Shown: one piece after another, positions 1 through 9,295 of the stretch | Numbering within the stretch: the stretch's first letter is position 1 | Layout: each line of letters opens with the position of its first letter | NCBI GenBank assembly: GCA_009746045.1 | Contig: RPFO01000667.1 | Span: 4,340,862-4,404,861, forward strand | Direction of reading: 5' to 3' | DNA from: Mesostigma viride | Lineage: Eukaryota > Streptophyta > Mesostigmatophyceae > Mesostigmatales > Mesostigmataceae | Length of the DNA stretch: 64,000 nt | Program-made: the position numbers and the translations under genes | The notes under the pieces: generated by a model | The model's database searches: none | Seen by the model: only the letters and a program-made list of their open reading frames with translations | Told to the model about the DNA's origin: nothing

Positions 1-284
1 CGTGAGAGAAGCGTGGGCAAGGGGCGCCCTCCCCGTGGCATATTAAGGGCCCATGGTACCTGTTTCCGATATGATGTAGCTGGCTGGGGCTTTGTACCCT
101 CTGCCTTCTAATGCACGTGTGTATATATGCTATTCCTTTGTGGTGTGCACCACTCTGTGCGCCATGGTGTGCATTATGCGATTCGCTCCTCTGCTGTGTG
201 CACCATGCCGGCCATGATGTCATTCGGCTACGGGCCATGTTGCGCATCATCCCGCGCATTGCATCCATAATCGTGACGCGGCAG

Positions 285-433
285 GCGGAGCAGATCGCCG
301 CGCGCATGGTGACGGAGGACCGCATGAAGGGCTCCATTGACCAGGTGGGCCAACCCCAAGGTGGTGCATCGTCGACGATGAGTTCGCTAGTGAAAAGTAC
401 AATGAATGATGGATTTCTGTGTATGCATCTTGC

Positions 434-490
<57 letters not shown>

Positions 491-1677
491 AGGGAGAAGT
501 TGAAGGGGAGCGGAAGCGGGGGCGGGGGGGGGGGGGGGGGGGGGGGGCGGGGGCGGGGGGGGGGGTCACGAGGGCAAGGGGGCGAGGGTGCGCGGGGCGC
601 GGGGGCGGGAGGGGGCGAGGGCGAGGGCGAGGGCGAGGGCGAGGGCGAGGGCGAGGGCGAGGGCGAGGGCGAGGGCGAGGGCGAGGGCGAGGGCGAGGGC
701 GAGGGCGAGGGCGAGGGCGAGGGCGAGGGCGAGGGCGAGGGCGAGGGCGAGGGCGAGGGCGAGGGGGAGGGCGAGGGACTAGTGGACCGACGTTGCAAGA
801 TGGAAGCTGGTAGGAGAAAGTCGGCGGCCATGGCAACTCGTGCCTCGCACCGATGGAGCCCAGGAAAACGCACCAGACTGTCGTCTCTGGCTTATAGCAC
901 TTTCTCGCTTCGTAGGAGCTGCTTGCTTCATGACACTTCCCCATGCTTTATAACAGTTGCTTGCTTCTGATCAGGGCGCATGTCTCCATTGCTCACCCGG
1001 CGTGATGGCTGATGGTGTGAATGGCGGTTATTTGCAGGTGGACGGCGTGATCCACTTTGAGAAGAACGTGGAAGAGCTGGTGCAGTGGGACCACCAGGTA
1101 TGCCTTCTTTCACCTATTCATTCATGGGTTCATTTGTCTGTCCGTCCGTCCGTCCGTCCGTCCGTCCGTCCGTCCGTCCGTCCGTCCGTCCGTCCGTCCG
1201 TCCGTCCGTCCGTCCGTCCGTCCGTCCGTCCGTCCGTCCGTCCGTCCGTCCGTCCGTCCGTCCGTCCGTCCGTCCGTCCGTCCGTCCGTCCGTCCGTCCG
1301 TCCATCCATCCATCCATCCGTCCGCCCACCCGCACGCCCGTCCCCCCATCCAACCATCCGCCCGCACGCACGCCCATCGGTCTGTCCATTCACTGATTCA
1401 CTCATGCATTGGTTTGTTTGTTTGCTCGTTTGTGCGCCCCTTGGTTCCCTGTGAGCAGATCCAGAACGTCTGCCTGGCGGTCAACTCAATCCTTGAGAAG
1501 ATGGTCAAGAGGGGATGGTACGTAATGGAGGTGATGGGAGCATTTAATGTGGGGATCGTCAAGAGAGGGTGGTGTGTATACTGCTGCAGCGAAGGGGATG
1601 GCCAAGGGAGGATGGTGTGTGGGGATGGTTCAGAGGTGATGGTGTGTGGGCGGCCTCAGATAAGGGAGCACCTATGA
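285..1677 (+). CDS. CSN4: COP9 signalosome subunit 4, 3' end (three exons, partial)
   Basis: CSN4 is a PCI-domain subunit of the COP9 signalosome, which removes Nedd8 from cullins. Three short coding blocks read through in one frame once GT-AG introns are removed. Exon 285-344 follows an acceptor gcag and encodes AEQIAARMVTEDRMKGSIDQ. Exon 1038-1097 follows tttgcag and encodes VDGVIHFEKNVEELVQWDHQ. The last exon starts at 1459 after gagcag and begins IQNVCLAVNSILEKMVKRG. This is the C-terminal winged-helix and tail region of CSN4, where animal and plant proteins share the pattern AExIAxxM, DRMxGxIDQ, IHFE, W(D)xQI and LLEK/ILD. Introns are 345-1037 and 1098-1458. The last exon is open to a TGA at 1675-1677, but homology ends near 1515 and a GTACGT at about 1518 could be a further donor, so the true stop is uncertain. 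Upstream exons lie outside the window or are not recognised. Confidence 0.8.
437..484. repeat. (AG)n microsatellite in CSN4 intron
   Basis: An uninterrupted run of AG dinucleotides of about 24 units inside the intron between the first two recognised CSN4 exons. It is followed by a poly-G rich stretch to about 610. Confidence 0.97.
505..777. repeat. G-tract and (GGGCGA)n hexanucleotide array in CSN4 intron
   Basis: A poly-G rich stretch (about 505-610) leads into about 27 tandem copies of the hexamer GGGCGA (about 613-777). On the sense strand every unit supplies a GGG run separated by three bases, the classic spacing for G-quadruplex formation. Several long open frames of Arg-Gly, Glu-Gly or Pro-Ser dipeptides across it are artefacts of the repeat. 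Confidence 0.97.
1138..1320. repeat. (TCCG)n tetranucleotide array in CSN4 intron
   Basis: About 41 tandem TCCG units pass into four TCCA units and then a decayed tail of related tetramers. The array lies inside the intron 1098-1458, about 40 bp after the donor site. It occupies nearly half of that intron. Confidence 0.97.
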
Positions 1678-1940
1678 TTAGGGTGATGCTGACAATTCAA
1701 TGCAGAAGTATCGTACCCAAATATGAGTGGAAAAAATAGAAGTACTATACACACCTAATATGATGTGTTATACCTCATTATCCATCAGGTATTTTAAGAC
1801 CGAATAGCATCCTGTGGAAGGGCAAGGTGCAGTACAGTTCCGAGCACACCTGCAAGCTTCTATCATATCAGCTTGTGGTATATCATGCATAGCTTGGTGC
1901 CTATCTGTGGTGGCCTGCTTAAATGCATTTATGGCACAGA

Positions 1941-2068
1941 TCATGCCAAAGGTCCTATGTTCGATTCCTTGCTGGTAGCTTCTGGGCTTTCTTACTTTCT
2001 GTGTTCTGTGGAATCTCATATTTGGGCCGCCAGCGTTTCTACGTTTGTTGCTTTCTGATCTGACGACA
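1941..2068 (+). repeat. Dispersed 128-bp repeat with tRNA T-arm-like head, copy 1
   Basis: This copy is almost identical to 2378-2505. It starts TCATGCCAAAGGTCCTATG, contains a pol III B-box-like GTTCGATTCC, and ends at TGACGACA. This copy lacks the anticodon-arm-like sequence seen just upstream of copy 2, so it may be truncated on its 5' side. The 1680-1940 flank holds no recognisable gene. Confidence 0.7.
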
Positions 2069-2304
2069 GTATAAGATTGGTTGATATTATTTAGTATCGG
2101 CTATGTCCTCTTGGTTTGTACGTCAAACTACAACCAGATTCCAGACGTGGTCAACCCGCCTACTTCAGCGATGCTAGAATATCGCGTAGGTTGGCGCATT
2201 AGTACTCCTGCGCACTTAGCTCTCTAGTGGTGAGTCATCTTCTATAGATTCAGCAATATCAGGCATATATTCAGCAATATTGGCACCCCTCTCCAGTAAA
2301 GAGG

Positions 2305-2505
2305 TTTTTCGCAATTGGGCTGTTTCGAAGCGTTAAGTGAGATGCCTTCGGATCAGGAGACTCACACAGCCGCGAAATCATGCCAAAGGTCCTATGTTCG
2401 ATTCCTTGCTCGTAGCTTCTGGGCTTTCTTATTTTCTGTGTTCCGCGGAATCTCATATTTGGGCTGCTAGCGTTTTCACGTTTGTTGCTTTCTGATCTGA
2501 CGACA
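2305..2505 (+). repeat. tRNA-Arg-derived SINE-like repeat, copy 2
   Basis: The 128-bp core (2378-2505) repeats the copy at 1941. Just upstream, 2343-2358 reads GCCTTCGGATCAGGAG. This resembles the anticodon arm of a tRNA-Arg(UCG), with loop CTTCGGA. It is followed about 40 bases later by the B-box-like GTTCGATTCC. A tRNA-derived SINE is the simplest reading. No intact cloverleaf can be drawn and no tail or target duplication was found, so the class is inferred. Confidence 0.4.
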
Positions 2506-2509
2506 AGAT

Positions 2510-3470
2510 AAGGCACTACATTTACAACATGTATCATACGAAAGTGGATCAGGGACTGGAATCAGAGCTCTGCAAAAGCTAAGCATGGCACTGTCACTGT
2601 CACTTTCCTGGGCTTCAGTTGTGTTGTGTTACTGGAGCAGCTCTTTGATACAGCAGTGCATTCTGTGGACTTTACAGGACCATTAACAGAAACTTAATCA
2701 AGGCATCTAACATTAAAGTTGCTTGTACCCCGCTTCCTTCGGCTATGCTTTATAAACTGTGTGCCCCTCATGCGTCGTTTCAGCATCGGGGCTGGGCTCA
2801 TCACTTCAGCGGGCGAGTCACAAGCATAGGCGGACTTGGTCTAAATGAGCTGGATTTTGCATGCACATTATGTTAGTGTTGTGGAAGACCGAGCTTTGGA
2901 CGACCAAGCTTTGAACGATCAAGACCAATCGTTGGACGGTCTAATGGCATACACTGCGCACAGGAGCCTGCAGCAATCTGAAGCGCCTAGAGGAGTTACA
3001 CGTTTTTGCTTGCCCTCGTCTATCGTGTGTAGTGGGACATGATGGTGTCGAAACTTCTGCCCAGCAATTGCGGCAGGAAGAGCCGCCGGTGATAACTTTG
3101 TTGTCTCCTTGATAACTGGCTGTGGGGGACTTGCAGTTGGTTGCACCCATAACTGGCTTGGAGCCCAAAGTGCGGTCGAGAGCGTGAACACACAGGGAAC
3201 TTGAATGAATGAATAAACTAGAGTTGATTTTATTTTCGCAGTCCCGTTGGGGAACCGCGGAGCACTTCTAGTGCCTTCCATCCCTGTTTGTTGCACAATG
3301 AGAAGGGGGCAGAGACACCCGCCTTCCCTCATGTCCGAAGGCAAGCCACAGTTGCCGTCAACACTACTCACAGGAAGAGTCTGCATTTACTGTGGGTGCA
3401 CTAGGACCGAAGTGTGGGGATATACAGGCGGGTGCATTGTCTGAAGAAACGTTAAAAACGGGCATAGCCA
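2510..3470. other. Gene-free stretch
   Basis: Short open frames exist on both strands (for example 2919-3386 minus and 3247-3444 plus). None shows a recognisable domain, start context or splice-linked partner. I see no repeat family here that recurs elsewhere in the window. Confidence 0.5.
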
Positions 3471-3474
3471 ACCC

Positions 3475-3553
3475 AGTAGTAGCTCAGTAGTAGCTCATAA
3501 GTAGCTCAGTAGTAGCTGGCTGTCTCGACTTGATAGCCAGCTCAGTAGTAGTC
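3475..3553. repeat. AGTAGTAGCTC short tandem repeat
   Basis: Imperfect tandem copies of AGTAGTAGCTC, with spacers such as AGTAGCTGGCTG, run across about 80 bp. There is no coding potential. Confidence 0.85.
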
Positions 3554-3819
3554 GGCTGCTTGAGCCATATACTAAGCGCGGTGCCATCTAGGTTGTGGCC
3601 AGCTGCAGGGGGCGGGGCCGCGGGGCACACAGTTACACAAACCCAATGCTGCCCTTATTTGAGCCACAGCAAGCCTGCCCCTGGTTGTTCAGGTCCACAT
3701 TGATTAATTAATTGCACCCGGTGGGGAGTCACGGAGCATTAACCCCGATGGATGGATGGGTGGGTACACGCAATCCTACCGGTCTAATCTATCTAGCTGC
3801 AAAAACAATCCTACTCTAT

Positions 3820-3875
3820 CAAGGAGACAACCAGCGCAGGCCAGAAATCGGGAGAATCCGGACCATGGTAGCTCG
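3820..3875 (+). repeat. SINE-like family, head fragment
   Basis: This is the first 56 bp of the family defined by the complete copy at 35373-35621. It begins CAAGGAGACAACCAGCGC and ends at ACCATGGTAGCTCG. A near-identical head-only fragment lies at 39874-39929. The sequence then diverges into unrelated DNA. Confidence 0.75.
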
Positions 3876-4400
3876 GAGCCGGTTTACTGGAAGGGGGCGG
3901 CCATCTACGTCGGCCACAAGCCCTGGCATGCGACCCCTGCGGCCCCAACGACTCCAGACGCCCCAGCTTAGGGGAATACAGCAGTAGTAGTGTAGAATAG
4001 ATAGACCGTGGCCATGTACATGTAAGCCTCCTACCGGCTCTATACCAGCTGATTCACGAGTATTATTTAGCCATGTACATGTGTGCCTATGATGTGCCAC
4101 ACTCCAGATGATGCCTAGCTTTATCTAGTTATGCTGTGCCCATGCCGCAGAGAGATGCTCTCTGCTGAGATGCCACGCTCTAGCTCTTGTATAGCTATGC
4201 TGATCTTCCCCCCCATGACAGGCTCCCCCTTAGCTGGGCATAGCTTGATAGATCATGGGGATGCAGGTGCCCTGGTGCACCTAGAGCAAGTGTCGTTTAC
4301 ATTCCCACCCTTGCAGGAAGTAGCTTAGAATGTATTATAGGCCATATGCCCCTTCTCAAGGGCTATGTGCTACATATACTCCCAACGGAGTTATGTTCCT

Positions 4401-4568
4401 AATTAATTAATTAATTAATTAATGGTAGCTCGAGCCTGCGCCGTTATCTTGTCCGCGTTTTCGATTCGTTCAGGATGATGAATATGAATGGAGATGGAAA
4501 TGTGCAGCCTTGTTCATTGGAATTATGGCTGGCTTACGTGTAGAGCGACTAGATGACCTAGACGGTGG
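4401..4568 (+). repeat. (TTAA)n joined to SINE-like family body
   Basis: A short (TTAA)n run (4401-4422) leads directly into TGGTAGCTCGAGCCTG and the rest of the SINE-like body, ending GACCTAGACGGTGG. It matches positions 35418-35565 of the complete copy, with small differences, and lacks the head. The A-box-like TGGTAGCTCGAG and a degenerate B-box-like TTTTCGATTCG are both present. Confidence 0.65.
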
Positions 4569-4569
4569 T

Positions 4570-4699
4570 GTCGCGTACTCGTGCCAAACTCCCTGCACTG
4601 ACAGTAGCCCACGACCTCGTTAGCCCTCATGAGGTATGGCTGCATGGTGATCGATGGGCCACATGCTAGCCTTACCCCACTAGTGCTGCCCACTTTTCT
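4570..4699. repeat. 130-bp duplicated segment, copy 1
   Basis: Starts TCGCGTACTCGTGCC and ends CTGCCCACTTTTCT. It is repeated with two extra bases at 5844-5975, directly beside the 3' end of the gypsy pol remnant. It could be a piece of that element's 3' region or LTR, but no second end is visible to prove it. Confidence 0.8.
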
Positions 4700-5843
4700 A
4701 AGATGAGAAGCCAGTGCCAACTGCACTTCTCAGAAGGTGAGACCTGAGAATGAGGTATGACTAGGTTAGGCTTCACACTGGGTTCTTTGTTGCAAATGAA
4801 ATGAACGTTTATTACCAAAATATTACCAATACTCTACCTAACTTGGCAGCTCTGTTTCAGCAATAGCTGGGCTCGATGAAAGAAAAGAAGGGCTGGCCAC
4901 ACTTGCCACGCACCACCATAACCAAGACAGAGTTCAAAGATCCACACAGAGCTACATCCAACGCCCTGGTGGAAAGACACACTTATCCCAATGATTGCCT
5001 CTCACTTACGCAATATCTTGCGTCAGCCTTACCTCGTAGCCACGCTCAGTATCTGATCCTGACGACAACCGCTTTGTCGTCCATACTGCTTCAATTACAC
5101 CAAAGCTACTCCGTGGCACTCGTCTTTGGTCAGCACCAAGACCTAAAAGTACACAAAATCCTAAGTCGTTGTCTGCTGCAACTACTCCCTGTTCCGCATA
5201 TGAAACATATCATCTATCACTTTCTCTTCAGACGACAAAATCAACTAGACAACCTGCGTAGGCCAGAAATCCCAGACGACAAAATGCCCTTGTCGCAGAT
5301 CACTCCAGGGTCGGCTTGCCGACCCCTGAGCTTGCCAAACAACTATATCACCAAGCATGTACGACAACTAGCTGGCCCTGACGAGAAAAGCTGCCTCGTC
5401 GCATTCACAAAAAGTGGCTTGCCAGCCTGCCGAATATCAATGCCAAGATTGCGCGACATTATCTACCTGCAGCGGACAGTTCTCGAGATCAGTTAAGCGC
5501 CAGTGTGCGTGCACGTGCATGTGCAGCCTGCACGACCCGCATAATTGCCAGGCTGGCAGCCTAGCTTGGGCCGTGTTGTAGTCCAGCAGCCAGTGCGTGC
5601 TGCTTGCCAGCGTTGGCACGGACCTCCTGGTGACGCATGTCAGTACCGCTGTCAACTCCCAGTGCTGCGCGGCGCGCTACGGCGCATGCGTTGCTCCGGT
5701 AAGGCCCAAATGCCAAAGGCGTAACAACTCGCACACGCGCAATGCCTAGCTGCCTCGCCTCGTACCCCGGGCCGGCCGCGTGCATGGCGGCCCCGCGTAA
5801 TCTGAGCCAATACTCGTGCGAATCGGAACGGCGTGCAACAGCT
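4700..5843. other. Gene-free stretch with one unrecognised 206-codon open frame
   Basis: A 206-codon open frame (4876-5496, plus) is the longest here. It shows no domain, biased codon pattern or repeated motif that I recognise, and it contains GACGACAA-type repeats, so I treat it as chance. 5281-5390 also resembles repeat-derived sequence. No splice sites flank it convincingly. Confidence 0.4.
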
Positions 5844-5975
5844 GTCGCGTACTCGTGCCAAACTCCCTGCACTGACAGTAGCCCACGACCTCGTTAGCCC
5901 TCATGAGGTATGGCTGCATATGGTGATCGATGGGCCACATGCTAGCCTTACCCCACTAGTGCTGCCCACTTTTCT
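5844..5975. repeat. 130-bp duplicated segment, copy 2
   Basis: Second copy of the segment at 4570-4699. It abuts the region where the minus-strand gypsy pol ends, so it may derive from the element's 3' non-coding region. Confidence 0.8.
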
Positions 5976-5979
5976 CCCC

Positions 5980-7850
5980 CCCCTCGCTACCAAGGCTTTT
6001 GCTGGGTAGCGAGCAACAAAGAGGCAATAGCTGCTTGAATCGCATGGGTGGTGAACCCCGCAGCAATTCACACAGGGCAAAACCAGGAACCCTCAGGTAC
6101 CTGAGACAGAGGCGGGGTTGAAGGCAGTGAAGATGCCAGCCGCAGTTGCAGTGATCACACAGCAACATGACCTCAGGCTGGTCGACCCGGTGACAAATTT
6201 GACACTGCGCATCGCGGATGCGCCTAGCGGTGTGCGGCTGGATGCTCCGTGCCAGGTGGGGCATGGAGCAAGGAGACACGGGTTCGACCCATTGTCAGTG
6301 GTCTTACTACCATCCGCACCTTCAAGGACGGCCACCCCCGAAGGCTTAATATCCTCAATGCGAAGGATGGTGGGCCCGGCCGTGACGTCCAGCGTGTGTT
6401 GGGGTTGAGTCCGCAGAAACACATACTGGCCGGGGTGGAACTGCAGCCGCCTGGCCATATACTTGCCACCCCGTCGCTGGGCGTACCGCAGTGTGTCGCG
6501 GTGCTGCGCGATCAACAGATTGTTCATCGCGATGGGCATCACCTTCTTAAATGTGGCGGCGCGCGCCACAACCTCAGTCCCGCAGCCACTCATTGGCGTC
6601 ATATCCCGCCATTGAATCGGCCATGGGGGTGAGCTTCCTGCACCTCAGAGGGCAACAATGGTGCCCGACCAAATAGCAGAAAATAGGGGGAGAACTAGGC
6701 GAGGGATTCTTGTTGTGGGCTCATCCGGTAGCCCATGGCGATCCAGGGTAGTTCCCTATCCCAGGTGCATGGCCACAAGTGCTGCTTGCAACGCCCACTT
6801 GCGCAGCGCCTGTTTGACTGTCTGAACCAAACGCTCAGCCAGCCCATTGGCCTGAGGGTGCTCCCGCGACGTGTGCCGATGATCGATGGAGCAGGAATCC
6901 AATAGCTCTTGAAATTCCTCACGAAATTCCCCGCCTTGGTCTGAAACCACCTCCGCCGGTGCCCCATACCGAGCAATAACATCCAGGAAGTAGGTGGCGG
7001 TGGTGGCGGCGTGCTTGTCGGCCGGGTATAGGGGAATCAGTTCCAGCCACTTGCTGAACGATTCCACACACACCATGACGTAACGGTTGCCGGAAGTGCT
7101 GAGCTCAAAGGGCCCACACAAGTCGACGTGCCACCGGTAGAACAAGCCCCGGATGGGCAAGCTCATGAGCTCCTTGTCATGATGGTCCAGGTTGAAACGC
7201 GCTTTCGCGCGAGCACACTCAGCACAACTGGCTACCTGCCGTGCTATGGCATGCTTCATGCCCGCCCACCAATACACCCCACGCACCATGCATGGCACCT
7301 GTGCGGTTTGCACCCATGTGCCCAAACCGCTCATGGTAATGTGCAACGAGGGCAGCACGCTTGTCAGGGGGCGGCACGATCAGCTTGCGGCGCCCCACAA
7401 GCTTGTAGACCTGGTTGCCCTCCCAGGTATAATTCACAGCCTGGCGCTCCACGCGCTCTTGCTCGGCTTGCCTCTGCGTCGGTGTCCAGTCAGCAGGGGC
7501 TGGAGAGGAAGGCAACCCCTGCACCCGCTCGAGAACCCTCCCATCCAGCCACACGTCCCCAGCGCAGCACTCCACCGCAATGGCGGCAGCATGCAGCACC
7601 ACACAGCCCATATGCTCGCCGGATCCACCGGCTGCGCAAGCGTGTCTTCAGCCAAAGGAAGAAACATCACGCCCTGGGATGGCGTGAAAGCCGGTGGCCG
7701 TACGGGATTGGCGTAGCTCGCAAACTCCGCCACGGCATCACTGCAGGAAAGCCATCGCGACTCGGAATCGCATGGCCCGGTTGCGTTGACAAAGACGACT
7801 GAGCCCTGTGGTCCCTCCGCGCCCTGCGCTCGCACCCCCGTCCGGTCCTC
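5980..7850 (-). pseudogene. Ty3/gypsy pol remnant: integrase, SH3-like region, C-terminal PHD finger
   Basis: Integrase of a gypsy-type LTR retrotransposon, broken into several frames on the minus strand. Reading 5' to 3': a zinc-binding part (HERFGHMG in 7219-7611, then CAEC about 7200), then the catalytic core in 6756-7358. The core carries the DDE triad in WHVDLCGPF, VVSDQGGEF and HPQANGLAER. Next comes a fragment WDRELPWIAMGYR, then an SH3/GPY-like barrel (FHPGQYVFL, AGPTILRI, SGVAVLEGADG). It ends in a PHD finger, CQICHRV...LLCDHC...HLHC, whose last part (PEGSWFCPV) is in another frame and ends in TGA where the final Cys is expected. At least three frameshifts are needed, so it is inactive. 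Protease, RT and RNase H are missing. The upstream end stops exactly where an LTR begins at 7855. Confidence 0.85.
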
Positions 7851-7854
7851 TGAC

Positions 7855-8548
7855 AGTTAACGTTTTTAAACGCAATGTATAAGGATATGGCTGCAATGCA
7901 GCAATGTGTGAATGTGGTTGGAACGGAGCTTTGTTAAAATTGGATAATGTTACAGCGCTCACACACTTGAGGCTTATACACGAGTTTGCCAAGTCAAGGC
8001 AACACACGTGAGGCGGGCTCGCAAGAGATGCCCAATTGGCACTGGCCTATTCTTTATATACTTGTGCACTGTGCTTTGCTAGTCCTGAGCAGCCTAGGAG
8101 GCCTGCTCAGTAATAACACTCCCGGTACAGTATTCACTACCTGTACAGCGCCCAGTTCCTATACAGTAGGTCTGCCATACAGGCACAGTGACCACAGAGT
8201 ACAGTCCACAGTGATTATTGCATCTGCACCTAGAAGTCCAGGACTAAGCCTGCGGTACCAACAGACCACAGGTTAAGGTTCCTATTTCCTGCGTACGACG
8301 TATTAATCCAATACCGTCGTAGGTTCAGCACCTAATTCCTGTCAGCCCAGGAATTACTGTCGACCCCATATGTCGTCGGCAAATATTCACGTCCGACTTA
8401 GAAGAACAGCCGGCTCGCGCTCGCGCGCGACCGGGAAGTCGGAACGCCATAACTTTCTTGATACTTGTCGGAATGAACTCGTTCCGGTGCCGCTGGAATC
8501 GCAGAGATATGCCGAATCAGGATCACGCCAATGCGCTTGGCGTTAACT
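7855..8548 (-). repeat. 3' LTR of minus-strand copia-like element
   Basis: 694-bp LTR, starting AGTTAACG and ending CGTTAACT. TATATAAAG on the minus strand (8052-8060) is a likely promoter TATA box. Compared with 15158-15847 it has scattered substitutions and indels, for example a longer CACAGGTTAAGG segment near 8270. Confidence 0.9.
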
Positions 8549-8567
8549 CCAATCCTTTCTTTTCTTG
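8549..8567 (-). promoter_or_regulatory. Polypurine tract of minus-strand copia-like element
   Basis: On the minus strand AAGAAAAGAAAGGATTGG lies immediately before the LTR start AGTTAACG. This is where a plus-strand primer for reverse transcription is expected, and it fixes this LTR as the 3' one. Confidence 0.7.
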
Positions 8568-9295
8568 AGCTGTAGCAGCTCACACAAGTCTACATACAAA
8601 CACACACAATGGGTACTGGACATCCTCCCCGACTACAAGTCACAACCCGCTGGGCATGACAGTCAGCTTGGATTCCTTATTATATGTACATAGCACCCAT
8701 ACTGGTTCAGGAGCACAAACAAATTACAATGAGTCCCTATCCCTTCACGGGAGGCTCGTTGTGTTACCCATGTACAAGAGGTTGGCCAACTGTGGCAGCC
8801 CATAGGTGTTCAGCTAAGAACTTGAGAAGTATGTACAACCTTCAGGACCTTAGGCGAAACCCCACAGATCACCCACAACAGCTCATCAGAAAACATTGCT
8901 GACCCCCAGACGGGAGTCGGCGCCGGTCTGCTGCCCCTTATCGAACCAGACACAACATCTACGCGAAGCACATGCAAAACACAAGCTCCTATACTCGTTC
9001 CAACCGTGGAAAATCAGGGGACCTGTCGCCACCTCACCAGCATGGTGGATGGGTCAGCCAGTCCGTGAAACTCCGCCTTAAGACGGCACCAGGGAATCGA
9101 ACCCCGCCCACAAACCACAGATCTGGGGAAACCTCAGACTGAGATGAAAACCCCAGATAGACATCTCTCCATCAGAGACAATGTCAGACATTCCCACACC
9201 AGAGACATGTCTCACCCCTCAAGGTGTGCTCAGGATTATGTACAATCAAGCTCCCAGCCTGATATCCAGAGACTTAAGCACCCAGCTCTCAGCTT
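8568..9295 (-). other. 3' untranslated region of the minus-strand copia-like element
   Basis: Lies between the pol stop and the polypurine tract and has no open frame with recognisable content. A tRNA T-arm-like string, GGGGTTCGATTCCC, occurs on the minus strand around 9090-9105 with no matching cloverleaf. Confidence 0.6.

Noticed and set aside
387-970. Several long open frames rich in Arg-Gly, Glu-Gly, Ala-Arg or Pro-Ser
   Set aside because: They are six-frame readings of the (AG)n and (GGGCGA)n arrays inside a CSN4 intron.
957-1677. Frames of repeated Ser-Val-Arg-Pro or Thr-Asp-Gly-Arg
   Set aside because: Translation of the (TCCG)n array. Only the flanking exon pieces at 1038-1097 and from 1459 are real coding sequence.
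4876-5496. 206-codon open frame
   Set aside because: No domain, no splice partner and no conservation visible; contains repeat-like GACGACAA strings.
9085-9110. tRNA or SINE from a GGGGTTCGATTCCC string
   Set aside because: No cloverleaf or A-box at the right distance; it lies in the 3' UTR of the copia element.
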